A stretch of 64,000 nucleotides of DNA from Megalobrama amblycephala (Eukaryota; Chordata; Actinopteri; Cypriniformes; Xenocyprididae): assembly GCF_018812025.1 (NCBI RefSeq), contig NC_063049.1, positions 9,553,537 to 9,617,536 of the forward strand, written 5' to 3'. The notes under the pieces are model-generated. The model searched no databases. It saw only the letters and a program-made list of their open reading frames with translations, and was not told the DNA's origin. Position numbers and translations under genes: made by a program. Each line of letters starts with the position of its first letter. Within the stretch, counting starts at the first letter, position 1. This document shows, piece by piece, positions 43,918 to 54,161 of this stretch.

Positions 43918-44739
43918 CAGACCGCTCGACTGGTGGGATCCTCACGTATCCCCTGGCTTCCCCGCCGTCCAGGGAGGTGAAGGCGGACGAGGGACCAGGC
44001 CTTGCACGAACACTATACGGTGCTTGCCAAGACCTGGTCACCTCATCGTGCACTTCCGGGAAGAAGGGCATTGGGGCGGGACGCTGGGTTTGACCAGCGC
44101 GACCCCCCCCCAAGTACCAATCATCCAACCGAGATGGGCCGGGGCAGGGTGGAGGATTCCACACGAGCCCAACACACTCGGCGGCCCGGGAAAGCACAGC
44201 CGTCAACTCGGGATCTGACTCGGGCAACGCTACCGTCCCGGAGGGCGGCAGCGCAGCGGATCTTCCTCCCCCGAGGACTCTGGCTCACCTTCCGATGCAG
44301 AGATCGACATCTGCTCCGCTGCAGGCGCACCAAAGGTAACGGCTGGACAGTCCGTAGAGGGCCCAGCGGAAACCAACGGCGGCAAGATGGGTTGCGGTGC
44401 TGACGAGGCGGCAGGGGCCCGCGGAGCGACGCTCGGCGGGGAAGCCCTAACCGTGATCCTCAAGTCATCCTTCCTATACGCCGCCGAACCGTCATTCCGT
44501 CCGGGGCCGGAAAAAAAAGTCGTACGGGGCATAGGGGAGGGGACCCCCGCTTCCTGAGACTTCAGGAAGGAGAGTCTAGACCTCAGCACCGCGATATTCA
44601 TATTCCCGCAATGGGAACATGAACCATCCACAAAAGCTGCTTCAGCGTGCTGAACGCCCAAACACGAGATGCAGCGATTGTGCCCATCAGCAGGGACCAG
44701 GGAACGACCGCACCCAGTAACGCACAGACGAAATGACAT
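43811..44739 (-). pseudogene. DIRS gag, two frames
   Basis: From ATG at 44739, MSFRLCVTGCGRSLVPADGH, CISCLGVQHAEAAFVDGSCS and CGNMNIAVLRSRLSFLKSQE show the Cys/His-rich N-terminus of fish DIRS gag; the frame runs to 44230. A second frame (44227-43811) holds the later gag part: APMPFFPEVHDEVTRSWQAP and FTSLDGGEARGYVRIPPVER. The frame change and shortness show an internal deletion between them. Confidence 0.82.
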
Positions 44740-45283
44740 ACTGTCAGGGTTCGTCTGTAAAGCTCTTTTAGAAGGGGAACAGTCAGCTCACTCGTGCTGA
44801 AGCACACAGGGAGTGACGCGATGTGTTCAGGTACACCACTTCCTGACACACCGGGGAAACCGGCCCAAATCGCAACACACACTATTCTTTTAGGTGGATT
44901 TGAGGGTTGCTGTAAAAACAGCAGTTGAGAGCTTTAAGCTCAGGCTCCCCGGAAGCTCGCGACCTCGCTGAAGTGCCTTGACTACCAACACAAAACAGCG
45001 CTGTTGATCCTCTTCTGAGGCAGTTTTAGTTTTAGTTTCACTTTGTGAAAGTCTTCTTTGAAGCAGAACACCAGTGTTTGGCTCCGAAGCGAAAGACAGA
45101 GTGCGATTGCATCTGCTTCCTATTTATATACACCTGTCGGAGGCGGTGCGCATTATGCAAATATTGCACGCCAATTCCATTAGCTTGTTTTAGTTCACAC
45201 GAAGCTGATAGGGCTCTCTAAGCGATATCCCAATTCGTCGGTCACTACTGACGTACGTCGAACGTGACCGACTGAAAGGGAAC

Positions 45284-45351
45284 ATATTTTTCAAGCTCAA
45301 AGGCAGAGATCAGGAACACAACAGGATCCTCTATACCAATCTTTCTCAGAC
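45284..45351 (-). pseudogene. IRG second coding exon, 5' piece (before the DIRS)
   Basis: Acceptor GATTCTGTCTAG is followed by 68 bp giving LRKIGIEDPVVFLISAFELE and KY, in phase with exon 1. The frame is cut by the DIRS element and resumes at 42172. Confidence 0.85.
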
Positions 45352-45502
45352 CTAGACAGAATCAAAAAAGTCATCAACAAAGGATTATATATATTTTTAA
45401 TAGTATCTTATTAAATAGGCTGATAGGCCAATGTATACCATCCAGCATAATCATGAAAATTAAAGCAGTGCTGAATCCCTATTGTAATTGCAAGGATTTT
45501 TA

Positions 45503-47145
45503 GGGGCCAAGCACCGAAGGTGCTTAGGCACCTATTGTTATTGTTGGCGTTCCGTACGCTTATTATTCTTCTTCTTCTTCTTCCGCTCTTGAAGTCTATG
45601 GCAGCCCATAGAACCGCTTGCGGGAAAGTTGTGAAATTTGGCACACAGTTAGAGGACAGAATGACCTTTGTCCATAGCAAATTTGGAGTCTCTAACTCAA
45701 TCCCTCTAGCGCCACCAGCTGTCCAAAGTTGCACTTATGTTTATGCTAATAACTTTTGAACCATAAGGGCTAGAAACAAAATTCTTTTTTCCTATGATTC
45801 CTTGGGTCAAGACGAATCGATTGCATCATATGACGTCATTTTCCGTCATGAAAATTTTTCCGCCATTTTGAATTTTCTGAAAAACCTACTTTTTCGAACT
45901 CCTCCTAGGCCGTTAGTCCGATTTTCATGAAAATTGAACCAGATCATCTTCAGACCATGCTGAAAAAAAGTTATGGAATTCAAGTCGATTGCTCAAACCG
46001 TTTTCGAAAAACACACGAACGAATTGTACGTAGCGCTTGCGAAAATAGAAGTAAGGCTGTATCTCTGCAACACTTTATCATATTCAGACCAAACTTGGTA
46101 CATGTCTTCACAAGCATGACCTTAGGCACCATGCAGTGTTTCGGCTCAGCGCCACCTACTGGTGCGGAGATATGAAAAATGGATATTTTTGCTTATAACT
46201 TCTGAAGGGTTTGTCCAAAAATCATAAATTTGGTCTTGTTGGATTCGGGGTATCATGCCGAGTCAAATGATATCCAATTTTCTCATATCGGACATTTTGG
46301 CCGTCGGCTATTTTGAATTTCGTGCTATAAATGCTGTATTTTACGAACGCATTAGCGTATCGTTACAAAACTCGGTATGGGTCCCCAGCACAATACCCTG
46401 AAGGAGCCTGAGAAGTTTCAGCACTGCGCCACCTTGTGGTCAAAAGTTATAACAAAATTTACAGAAATGCTAATAACTTTTGACTATATTGACCGATTGT
46501 AATGGAACTTGTCTCAGTAGATTCCTTGGTTCATGCTGAGAACATAGATATCAAATTTGCCATAGTCAACTGAACTTCCTGTCTGCCATATTGTTTTTCT
46601 TTAAAAACCTACTTTTTCGAACTCCTCCTAGACCTCTGCTCCGATTTTCACCAAAATTGAACCGTCTCATCTTCAGACCATGCCGACAAAAAGTTATGGA
46701 TTTCAAGTCGATAAGTCAAACTGTTTTCGTATACCGGAGCAAAGAATTTGAGATATGCTGCAAAAATTACTCTTGAAGCTGTATCTCTACAATGCTTTAA
46801 CATATTCAGACCAAACTTGGTACGTGTCATCACAAGCATGACCTGAGGCAAGATACAGTGTTTCGGCGCAGCGCCACCTACTGGAGTGGAGATATGAAAA
46901 ATGGTTATTTTTGCTTATAACTTCTGATGGGTTTGACCAAAATTCACAAATTTGGTATGGGTCATCAGGACAATGCCCTGAAGGAGCCTGAGAAGTTTCG
47001 GACCAGCGCCACCTTGTGGTCAAAAGTTATAACAAAATTGACAAAAATGCTAATAACTTTTTTTTCTAATTGCTCACTGCTGCTGTTGGTCTGATGCTCC
47101 CAGCCATGTTGGCTGGCTTCTTGTGCTGTTTTTGTGCTTGGCCCC
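45503..47145. mobile_element. Repeat with GGGGCCAAGCA inverted ends
   Basis: Starts GGGGCCAAGCACCGAAGGTG and ends GTGCTTGGCCCC, an 11-bp inverted end pair. The interior has two long imperfect direct repeats: TTTTTCGAACTCCTCCTAG at 45890 and 46611, and CCAAACTTGGTACNTGTC at 46092 and 46810, so part of the element is internally duplicated. No protein domain. It is a common teleost repeat; superfamily not assigned. It lies in the IRG intron. Confidence 0.7.
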
Positions 47146-47159
47146 GTAATTGCTGCTTG

Positions 47160-47950
47160 CAGCTATATTTATTATTATTATTATTATTATGCCATAAAAA
47201 TGATCATGCTGATCAAACCGTAAGGCCTAGAGACTTGAAACTTGGCCAGATGATAGGTCTCAATTTGGGGAGATGTTGACAGAGTATGACCCAGATTGGC
47301 CAATAGGTGGCGACAAGGTTAATGGAGGCCGATCGGAACAAAAGGTCATGATGCCCTAAAGGAGCCTGAGAAGTTTCAAGCCAGCACAACCTACTGGTAA
47401 AACTAAAATTGCTTATTACTTTGGGTGTGGTCAACTTATTTTCCCAGGAGTCACCTCATTAGACTCCTGGATCCTTGCAGAGTCCAATGATATAAAACAT
47501 GCAAGGGTTCGCCTGATGGTTTGTGTAGTGTTGTGATTTAGCGCTTAAAAAACTTTTGCTAATATCTTCAAAACCGTTAGTCTGATCAAGACAAAACCAC
47601 CATAGAAAATATGAAACCATTGGTCATTAACTAAACGATAATGCCCAAATGTCAAAAGTTTGATAGGAAGTGGCAAAAAAAAAAAAAAAAAATTATGCTC
47701 TCATATATGTCTATAACATCAAAACAAAATGAGATATTTTCACCAAATTTGACACACATATGTATGGACACCCAAAAAAGTGGTGGAGATCAGGCAATAG
47801 GTGGCGCTATAACTACTTCTTTAGTAAATTGCCTGTATTGGCTGTAAATGGTCTTTTCCATCTATGATATAAGTGTTTATATGCTTGCTAAATAAAATAT
47901 AATACCTTTTTATGTATTTAAAGCCTTAAAGTGCTTGAACCCCAATAACT
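47160..47950. repeat. Related repeat fragment in the IRG intron
   Basis: AAACCGTAAGGCCTAGAGACTTGAAACTTGGCCAG, GGTGGCGACAAGG and CAATAGGTGGCGCTATAACTA phrases belong to the same group as 40479-41253. A (TTA)n run is at 47167-47191 and a poly-A at 47675. Ends not resolved. Confidence 0.5.
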
Positions 47951-48091
47951 GGCCCACAGCTATATTTATAAACGTCTTTGATTTTACATATAAATGCAAT
48001 ATATTTTTATTCAATATAACAATTTTCAAACACAACAACACCTTAATCTATTTGTTGCTCAAATCATTGTCATGTGAACTGAATAACTAAC

Positions 48092-48658
48092 CATTTTCAC
48101 AATCCTTTCGGATGATATCCAGCATCTCTTTCTCATCAAAGTTCTTCTTCCTCTTCTCAGCATCAATGCACGAGTCAGTCTTTGAACGAACGAAATAAAA
48201 CTTTTCCCCATGTTCTTGATCTCTGTGGCCAGCTGAGTGTGGCATTCTCTGAACCGTTCTGAAGCAATGATGATGAAAAAATCATAGCGTTTAAACTGAA
48301 CCTTTTCAAGATACTCATCGGCTTTGAAGTCTGGTGTTCCAATGCCTGGAAGATCCCACACTTTCACATTTTTGTATTTTGGGTGAAGGTAAAATTCAGT
48401 CGTCACAGTGGTTTCTACTGGGCCAGTTTTAGCAGAGCCTTCATCTTAATCCCCTAAACCTCTGAACGCAGTGACAAACGTGGACTTTCCGGAACCCGAC
48501 TCTCCCGTCACAGCGATGTTAAGTTCTTCCTGATCTTGCTTCTCAAGGTAATTTTTAATCATGTTTATTGCTGATGGGAGATCCTGAGTAGATATGAATG
48601 TTTTAAGATCTTCCAGGTACCTCTGAGTCATTTCACCATACTCTGTAAATGTAGCCAT
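48092..48658 (-). pseudogene. IRG exon with start codon and GTPase domain
   Basis: ATG at 48658 follows directly on an acceptor (GATTCTATTTTAG), so the 5' UTR lies in upstream exons. The exon codes for MATFTEYGEM, IKNYLEKQDQEELNIAVTGE and the P-loop, then after the TAA stop VKVWDLPGIGTPDFKADEYL and YDFFIIIASERFRECH. Past the frameshift, the neighbouring frame resumes with FYFVRSKTD and ends DCENG at the donor AATG|GTTAGT. Confidence 0.88.
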
Positions 48659-48976
48659 CTAAAATAGAATCACATCAACTGTATTATTAAAAAAAAACTA
48701 TTGTAATATTATAAACAAACATTATAGATTTCTTTGTCTTTACATCATCCAAGGATGCATACCAGGCAGTGTACAATACATGCAATGAGCTATAAAAGCA
48801 TATAACCAAACAATAAAAACAGAAAATCATTTTTTTTGTTCAGTTACCTTTTCATATGAATATTGCCCTGCCCACTTTAACAGAACTTCAATAATATTAG
48901 TATAATCTGTTTTTTGCTCTCTGAGCTGTTATCACAAGCCTTGCTCCTATGTGAAACCAAGACTGCATCCGAAAAC

Positions 48977-49803
48977 CAGGGTTCCTACACATTTTCCATT
49001 TCAAAATTTCATACTTTCCCAAATTTCCAAATGTGTCTGTAGATTTTCAGACTAACATAAATGATTCATACGGCATTATTTTCAGCTTTATATTTGGTAT
49101 CAAGTACCGTCATCTGTAAATATTAAGGGAACTTTTTTGCGTGCCAGCGCATTACAATTTCTATACCAATTTCCTGGCAATGTGTCACTGCCATCTTACT
49201 ATGAAGAAAACAAGAGTATGGATTCACATGAATAGATAGAGATTTATTTTCTCCAAATTTGTCTTTCCATAGGGTTGTACCTCTAATATCAAGGCGTAAT
49301 GTCCTCTGTGGCGACAGAGAGACCATGACACGAAATGGGCTGATGGTGCGATACGGCTTTGTGCATTGTTCTATTTGCCAAGTTCAAGGGTCTATAAAAA
49401 AGACTGGTAATGTAAATACAGTAAGTGTTCAAAATGTGGCTTTCGTTAGGGCAGTACGTCATATTTCAAGGCCTTAGGTCTGCTTTAACGACCAAGAAAC
49501 CACACAGCGTAACCCAAACCCAAAACACTCATATAACCTGCATTTTTGCATCTTGAATTCATTCAGTCATGTTTAACAATCGCTAAAAAAAATCACTCAA
49601 CAGCTGCCATGAAAACACAATTCTTGTATGATAAAATTATTTTCATTAAATTCTTAATTTTCTATTATAGAAAACTAAATAGGGGCAATACTCTGGAAAT
49701 ACAAATATTTTTCCATACTCTGCTTTCTTTTTTCTATACTTTTCCAGACCTGAAAATTACTCAAATCAAATTCCATACATTTCCAAACTGCGTAGAAACC
49801 CTG
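48977..49803. mobile_element. Decayed hAT-like element (CAGGGTTNCTACAC ends)
   Basis: Left end CAGGGTTCCTACACATTTTCC and right end CATTTCCAAACTGCGTAGAAACCCTG are inverse copies. Flanks CCGAAAAC and AAAAACTG are similar but not a clean duplication. No transposase domain was recognised. It lies upstream of the IRG start-codon exon. Confidence 0.6.
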
Positions 49804-50115
49804 AAAAACTGAAAAATGCTGCCTTGGGGAATACACATTGAAGGAAGGAAGGCATCAAAACACGCTCGAATCCAATGTTAGCTTCACTTCCTGTCCGTTA
49901 GTGTCACTTCCTGTCCAATGTTGGCATCACTTCCAATCGTACTGTGACAACAGTTGAAGTAGTTGAGTGGCTAGTTATTATATTAAAGACTTGAGACACA
50001 GTATCTTTATCTGGCCCACTTGACCTAATGGCTGATCTAATCTTATTTCAAAATAAAGAATCATTATTGCATTTAATATGACTAAAACAAGGGAATCATG
50101 ATGAGAGATCTTACC

Positions 50116-50175
50116 TTCCTTCTGACTTTGAAGCTTCTGCAAGAATAATTATTGGACCAAGAAGAGAAGTTTTCA
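50116..50175 (-). other. Exon-like motif upstream of the IRG gene, copy 1
   Basis: On the minus strand CTTCTCTTCTTGG and TTATTCTTGCAG precede AAGCTTCAAAGTCAGAAGG and AAG|GTAAGATC. It reads as a 22-bp non-coding exon with a strong acceptor and donor; a related segment is at 50935-51010. It may be a 5' UTR exon of the IRG gene. Confidence 0.35.
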
Positions 50176-50934
50176 CAGATGTGAAATTGACTGTTGAATG
50201 AATAGAAGTAGAATCAATCAGGGCATTCAAAGCTTGATTCACCATTCAGTGAATGTTATTTGTGTACTAAAAGAAGACAAAGCTTTTTACGAAGGCATTT
50301 CACATCACAATATTTAAATATATATTTATATATATAAATCCATGTGAATAACGGTAGCATGACACTGACTATAGGTGTCAATGGTGACCATTAATAATAA
50401 CTTTTTTTTATTTTACAACAAGAATGATATTTCCATCAAGAGTTACAAAATTTTCTAAACATCTGGACAACCAGTGAAACAGTAAAACTATGTGTGTCTT
50501 TTAAATGTTAACCCCTGATGCATGTCAGTTGTTGATTTGGCTGCGCTTCCCAAAAGCATCGCAAGCCTTAGTTCATCGAAGAAATCACTGATGGCAAAGG
50601 TTTCTATGATCTACTCATACTTTTCAATGCAGCCCTGCACATTTGGAAAGGAATGCCTTACAAAGTCTAGGGGCAGTCATACTTGCAGGCCTGCACTCTT
50701 ATGGGAGACAGCCAAAACCATGGTAAAGTTAATCATTTAGCTTATTACTTGAAACTTACCTTTTAAAGTTATAATTTCAATATAGTGTATTATGCAGTAA
50801 ATGCAATGTGAACTTGATGACAAGAAGTGAACTTAATTCTAAATATTAGGTGGTATTTCAAATATAATTTTACACATATGAGGAACCACTTAGCATAGCT
50901 GTTTGAGATGAGTAAAAATTAAACTACTGGATAT

Positions 50935-51010
50935 TACCTTTATTCAATATGACTTTTAAGCTTCAGAGCACAAGATGCAGGAACAATTTTTAAACCAAGA
51001 AGAGAAGGGC
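50935..51010 (-). other. Exon-like motif upstream of the IRG gene, copy 2
   Basis: Minus strand CTTCTCTTCTTGG, TTGTTCCTGCAT, GAAGCTTAAAAGTCATATTG and AATAAAG|GTAATATC resemble copy 1 at 50116-50175, but the acceptor AG is lost (GCAT). Probably an old duplication. Confidence 0.35.
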
Positions 51011-51134
51011 AGTAGTTTCACTGCAAGGATAGAAGTTTGAAGTACATTCAAAACAATTAAATTACTTTAAGCCTATAAGATGTCAGTTCATTTTACATTT
51101 GACTGTTAAAAAAGTCTTCTGAAAAACACATACG

Positions 51135-51151
51135 TACACACACACACACGC

Positions 51152-51224
<73 letters not shown>

Positions 51225-51230
51225 TATATA
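51135..51230. repeat. Long (TA)n microsatellite
   Basis: About 45 TA units with one CACA interruption, following a short (CA)n. Confidence 0.97.
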
Positions 51231-51427
51231 GTTGTTCATTGTTTGTTCATGTTAGTTCACAGTGCATTAACTAATGTTAACAAGATTTTAATAATGTATT
51301 AGTAAATGCTGAAATTAACATTAACAAAGATTAATAAATGCTATATAAATGCAGTTCAAACTTAACGATTATCAATGCAACAGTAAAAATAAACAAAAAT
51401 GGAGACAAGTAGCCTGATTGTTTCTTA

Positions 51428-51520
51428 CCAAATTCTTCTGAGCAATCCACACAGCAAGAAGAAACTGACAGCATATGATCTGAAGTCATGAGGACTGTGT
51501 TATCGCAGGCGTAAATATAC
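51428..51520 (-). other. Candidate first non-coding exon of the IRG gene
   Basis: A donor GAATTTG|GTAAGA lies at 51427 on the minus strand, with a TATA-like TGTATATTTA about 90 bp upstream (~51517) and an ISRE further up. No start codon in a useful frame is needed here because the coding exon begins with its own ATG after an acceptor. The transcription start is not determined. Confidence 0.4.
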
Positions 51521-51552
51521 AATAACAGCAGAGCACGATCCACCCAAGCAAC

Positions 51553-51567
51553 ACTTTCACTTTCACT
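51553..51567 (-). promoter_or_regulatory. Interferon-stimulated response element (ISRE)
   Basis: Minus strand AGTGAAAGTGAAAGT has two GAAA cores spaced as in the consensus GAAANNGAAA bound by IRF/ISGF3 factors. It lies about 2.9 kb upstream of the IRG start-codon exon and ~40 bp above a TATA-like sequence, in the right orientation for that gene. Interferon response is inferred from the motif only. Confidence 0.65.
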
Positions 51568-51761
51568 GCCTAAATCACTAGTAACAAGAGTCAGAGTCAC
51601 GTAATATGTGTTTGTCTGCACATAAGCAACACGTCCTAAACAAATGCAACGCAAGAAAAAGTTTTGCCACTCCAGAATTATCCCAGTATAAAATAAAAAA
51701 TTTAAGCAGTGCTGCACTAACAAATGAATCTTATGAACCGGTTCTTTGTGAGATAAACAAA

Positions 51762-51791
51762 AAAAAATAAATAAATAAATAAATAAATAAA
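51762..51791. repeat. (AAAT)n microsatellite
   Basis: Tetranucleotide run of about seven units. Confidence 0.9.
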
Positions 51792-52570
51792 AATATAGTG
51801 AGGCCAAAATTCACGTACAGATTGAGTGTTTTCCCATTTGTTTGTGATTCGGAAAATGACCTCTTCTTGGCTAACTCAGAGGTCCTCTGAGAAATCTAAT
51901 CCCATCTGGATAGGATATGTCCATATTGTTTGCTCCATTTTGATCATGGATATAGATCTTTTGCTATCTGACGAAAAAATAAAATGAACTGCAGTTAGGT
52001 AAGAATCTAATCTTAATTAACTAGATTGAAACATTTATGCTGACTTGTCTTAAAACCAACTTAAAGTCTTGTTTAAAAATGTAAAATACTATTTTGCTCA
52101 AACATCATTTGCAAAACTGATCCAATCTCAGTGCTTTGACATATTGGTCAGCTATTTCTTTCTAATGTTTGCAAATTCAAAAGTTTTTGCTGCTCTTAAA
52201 CTTGCGTTTTATACAGGAAAATATACAGGATAAAGAGTATTATTTTATGATAAATTACTGTTGTCAGAAATTTACTATGAAATCAATGCATGCTGGGTCA
52301 TTTTCGTTCAAATTCCTGAAAATGATGCTGACATCACAGTAATTTACTGCTCTTGTTTTACTGTGAATTCACATTATAAAATTGTCTTTTGCATGAGTGC
52401 TAGCTTTGGTGTTTCCACCCCTCATATTCCTCATACCTCCCCTCTGCTACACTACAAATAATTTTCTAGATCCACCCCTGCTCTAGAGTGTATGAGACAC
52501 AAAATGTATCAGATTTCCTCTATTCAGTGATGAATGTATTCGGAAGATACCAGATCTAACAGCTAGAGAG

Positions 52571-52605
<35 letters not shown>

Positions 52606-52957
52606 TTAGTGTCTCTTTAGCATGCATTAGAGGGGAGTGCTTGCCCTTTAACCTCTGATTGGCTGAGGCATGCTGCGCATTAGAGAGAAAGGTATAATGA
52701 GGGATGGACAGCACGTGTATGTGTGTTGGACTGCATTACAAGTGTCTTCAGCTTAGGTTACTACATATATCTTTAAATACAGCAAATGAAGGGTCATTAG
52801 AAGCTCTTTTCCCAAGATACCCTTAAAATGTACCATGACTTTACTGTATCTTGTAGTATTATTTTTGTGGAATTAGTTTTTTTCTGGAAATATATGTTTC
52901 ATTTTTGTTAAAGTATGATAATTGTTCTTATAGTTTCTAAATGTGCTTAGACTGCTA
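51792..52957. other. Intergenic, no gene recognised
   Basis: Holds a (GT)n run at 52570-52612. Small open frames have no domain. Confidence 0.4.
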
Positions 52958-53760
52958 TTAAAGGGTCAGTTCACCCAAAAATGTAAATTCAGTCATTAAA
53001 GGTGCTCTAAGCGATGTCACATGTTTTTAGGCTAAAACATTTTTTGTCATATACAGCAAACATCTTCTCACTATCCGCTAGCTGCCCGTCCCCTGAACAC
53101 ACTGTAAAAAAACGCGGTCTCTGTAGTCGCCACAAGCTCCGAAAATGGCAATAAAAACAAACTGGTGCAGCCTGGACCACGAATCATAATAAACATGCTC
53201 CAGCCAATAACCGACAAGAATGATTTTAAATGTGCGTTCATGACTGTTTCAGGAAGCACGGAGGGGAGGGGGAGGAGGAGGAGGAGGAGGGAGGGAGGGT
53301 CTAGCTAGCCTCTGTTTTGTTTGACAACACTTCGAACGTCAACAGGAAGTTACTCCGCCCAGGATCGCTTAGAGCACCTTTAAATACTCACCCTCATGTC
53401 GTTCCACACCCGTAAGACCTTCGTTCATCTTCAGAACAAAATTAAGATATTTTTGATGAAATCTGAGAGCTCTCTAACTCTTCAATAGACAGCAATTTAC
53501 CCATCACTGTCAAGGTCCAGAAAGGTACTAAAGACCACATTAAAATAGTCAATGTGACTGCAGTGGTTCAACCTTAATGTTATGAAGCGACAAGAATACT
53601 TTTGTTGCGCAAAAACAAAACAAAAATGACGACTTTATTCAACAATATCTTTTCTTCTGTGTCATTCACCTATACTGTTTACGTCCAGCGCTTCCAGATT
53701 CTACGTCAGAAAGTATTGGCTGACGCAGAACATGTGAGCAGCATGAGCATGCGTGTGATT
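52958..53760. mobile_element. TTAA MITE (TTAAAGGGTCAGTTCACCC), right-truncated, with a nested TTAA MITE
   Basis: The left end TTAAAGGGTCAGTTCACCCA is followed by CAGTCATTAA; the match to the family (TACTCACCCTCATGTCGTTCC) resumes only at 53385, after the nested element. The right part ends near 53760 before the second terminus. Confidence 0.8.
52996..53384. mobile_element. Nested TTAA MITE (TTAAAGGTGCTCTAAGCGAT)
   Basis: The 389-bp element starts TTAAAGGTGCTCTAAGCGAT and ends ATCGCTTAGAGCACCTTTAA. It sits in a TTAA of the outer MITE (CAGTCATTAA-TACTCACCC). A GGA-rich purine run is at 53260-53300. Confidence 0.9.
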
Positions 53761-54161
53761 AATTTAATTAAAATATTTATTGTTAAAATATATATTTACT
53801 ATGTATATCAGTCATAGAATAAATTCACCTTTCAGATAAATCTATTTAACTGGGATTTTACTGGGGTTTTGTCTGTCATTGGTTATTCAACTAAATTCTA
53901 AAAACAGATAGTTGATTTAGGATTTTACATTGACACTTTAAAAACATTTATAAGAATGTATAACATATAAACATTAATAAGAATGATTATAAAAGTCATA
54001 TATACATTCTGTAAAATACCAGGGGGTTTCGTATATTTTATGACAACAAAATTAGCAAATGTTATTTCCCGTAATAACACATTGGCTGATGAATCATCAT
54101 CCTGCACATGCTAAACTTATATTTAAATATGTTACAATTTAAAAGTTAATGCACATTATTC
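53761..54161. other. AT-rich intergenic
   Basis: No element end or exon recognised. Confidence 0.35.

Larger units (their letters stand above)
42173..45283 (-). mobile_element. DIRS retrotransposon with full ITRs and internal complementary region
   Basis: The 3111-bp element is inserted in the IRG exon without any target duplication. Inverted terminal repeats of 162 bp lie at 42220-42381 and 45097-45258 (ACGTACGTCAGTAGTGACCG ... GATGCAATCGCACTCTG), each preceded by a short unique outer end (42173-42219 and 45259-45283). At 42450-42560 a segment complementary to both outer ends joined together (CGTAACCGAGAC next to TTCCCTTTCAGTCGG) is the DIRS internal complementary region, the template for circle closure. 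Coding remnants (gag, tyrosine recombinase) run on the minus strand. Reverse transcriptase and RNase H are missing, so it is a deletion derivative. A TATAAATA motif lies within each ITR. Confidence 0.93.
41513..48658 (-). pseudogene. Immunity-related GTPase (IRG/interferon-inducible GTPase), inactivated
   Basis: Two coding exons on the minus strand, 48092-48658 and 45351-45284 plus 42172-41513, join in phase 1. IRG proteins are interferon-induced dynamin-like GTPases that act on pathogen vacuoles and endomembranes. The exon 1 product has a helical N-terminus, P-loop GESGSGKST at residues 52-60 and switch II DLPGIGTP. The C-terminal part has LALPNITLEINEKKKK and the usual helical block with hydrophobic stretches (MPLPGLSIAVDITIIATEL; ELILSLIPIIGSLVAGGLSY). 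Lesions: TAA at codon 71 (48446-48448); a one-base frameshift near 48200-48208; and a 3.1-kb DIRS insertion in exon 2. The last ~30 codons (after LLNLL) look unlike IRG and may be decayed. The intron also holds large repeats. Sequencing error could explain the small lesions but not the DIRS. Confidence 0.88.

Noticed and set aside
43426..44403. Plus-strand open frames of up to 152 codons
   Set aside because: Antisense shadows of the DIRS gag and recombinase frames; high GC reduces stops.
51331..51807. 158-codon minus-strand open frame
   Set aside because: Covers the ISRE and candidate UTR exon and begins in an AAAT repeat; no domain, best seen as chance.
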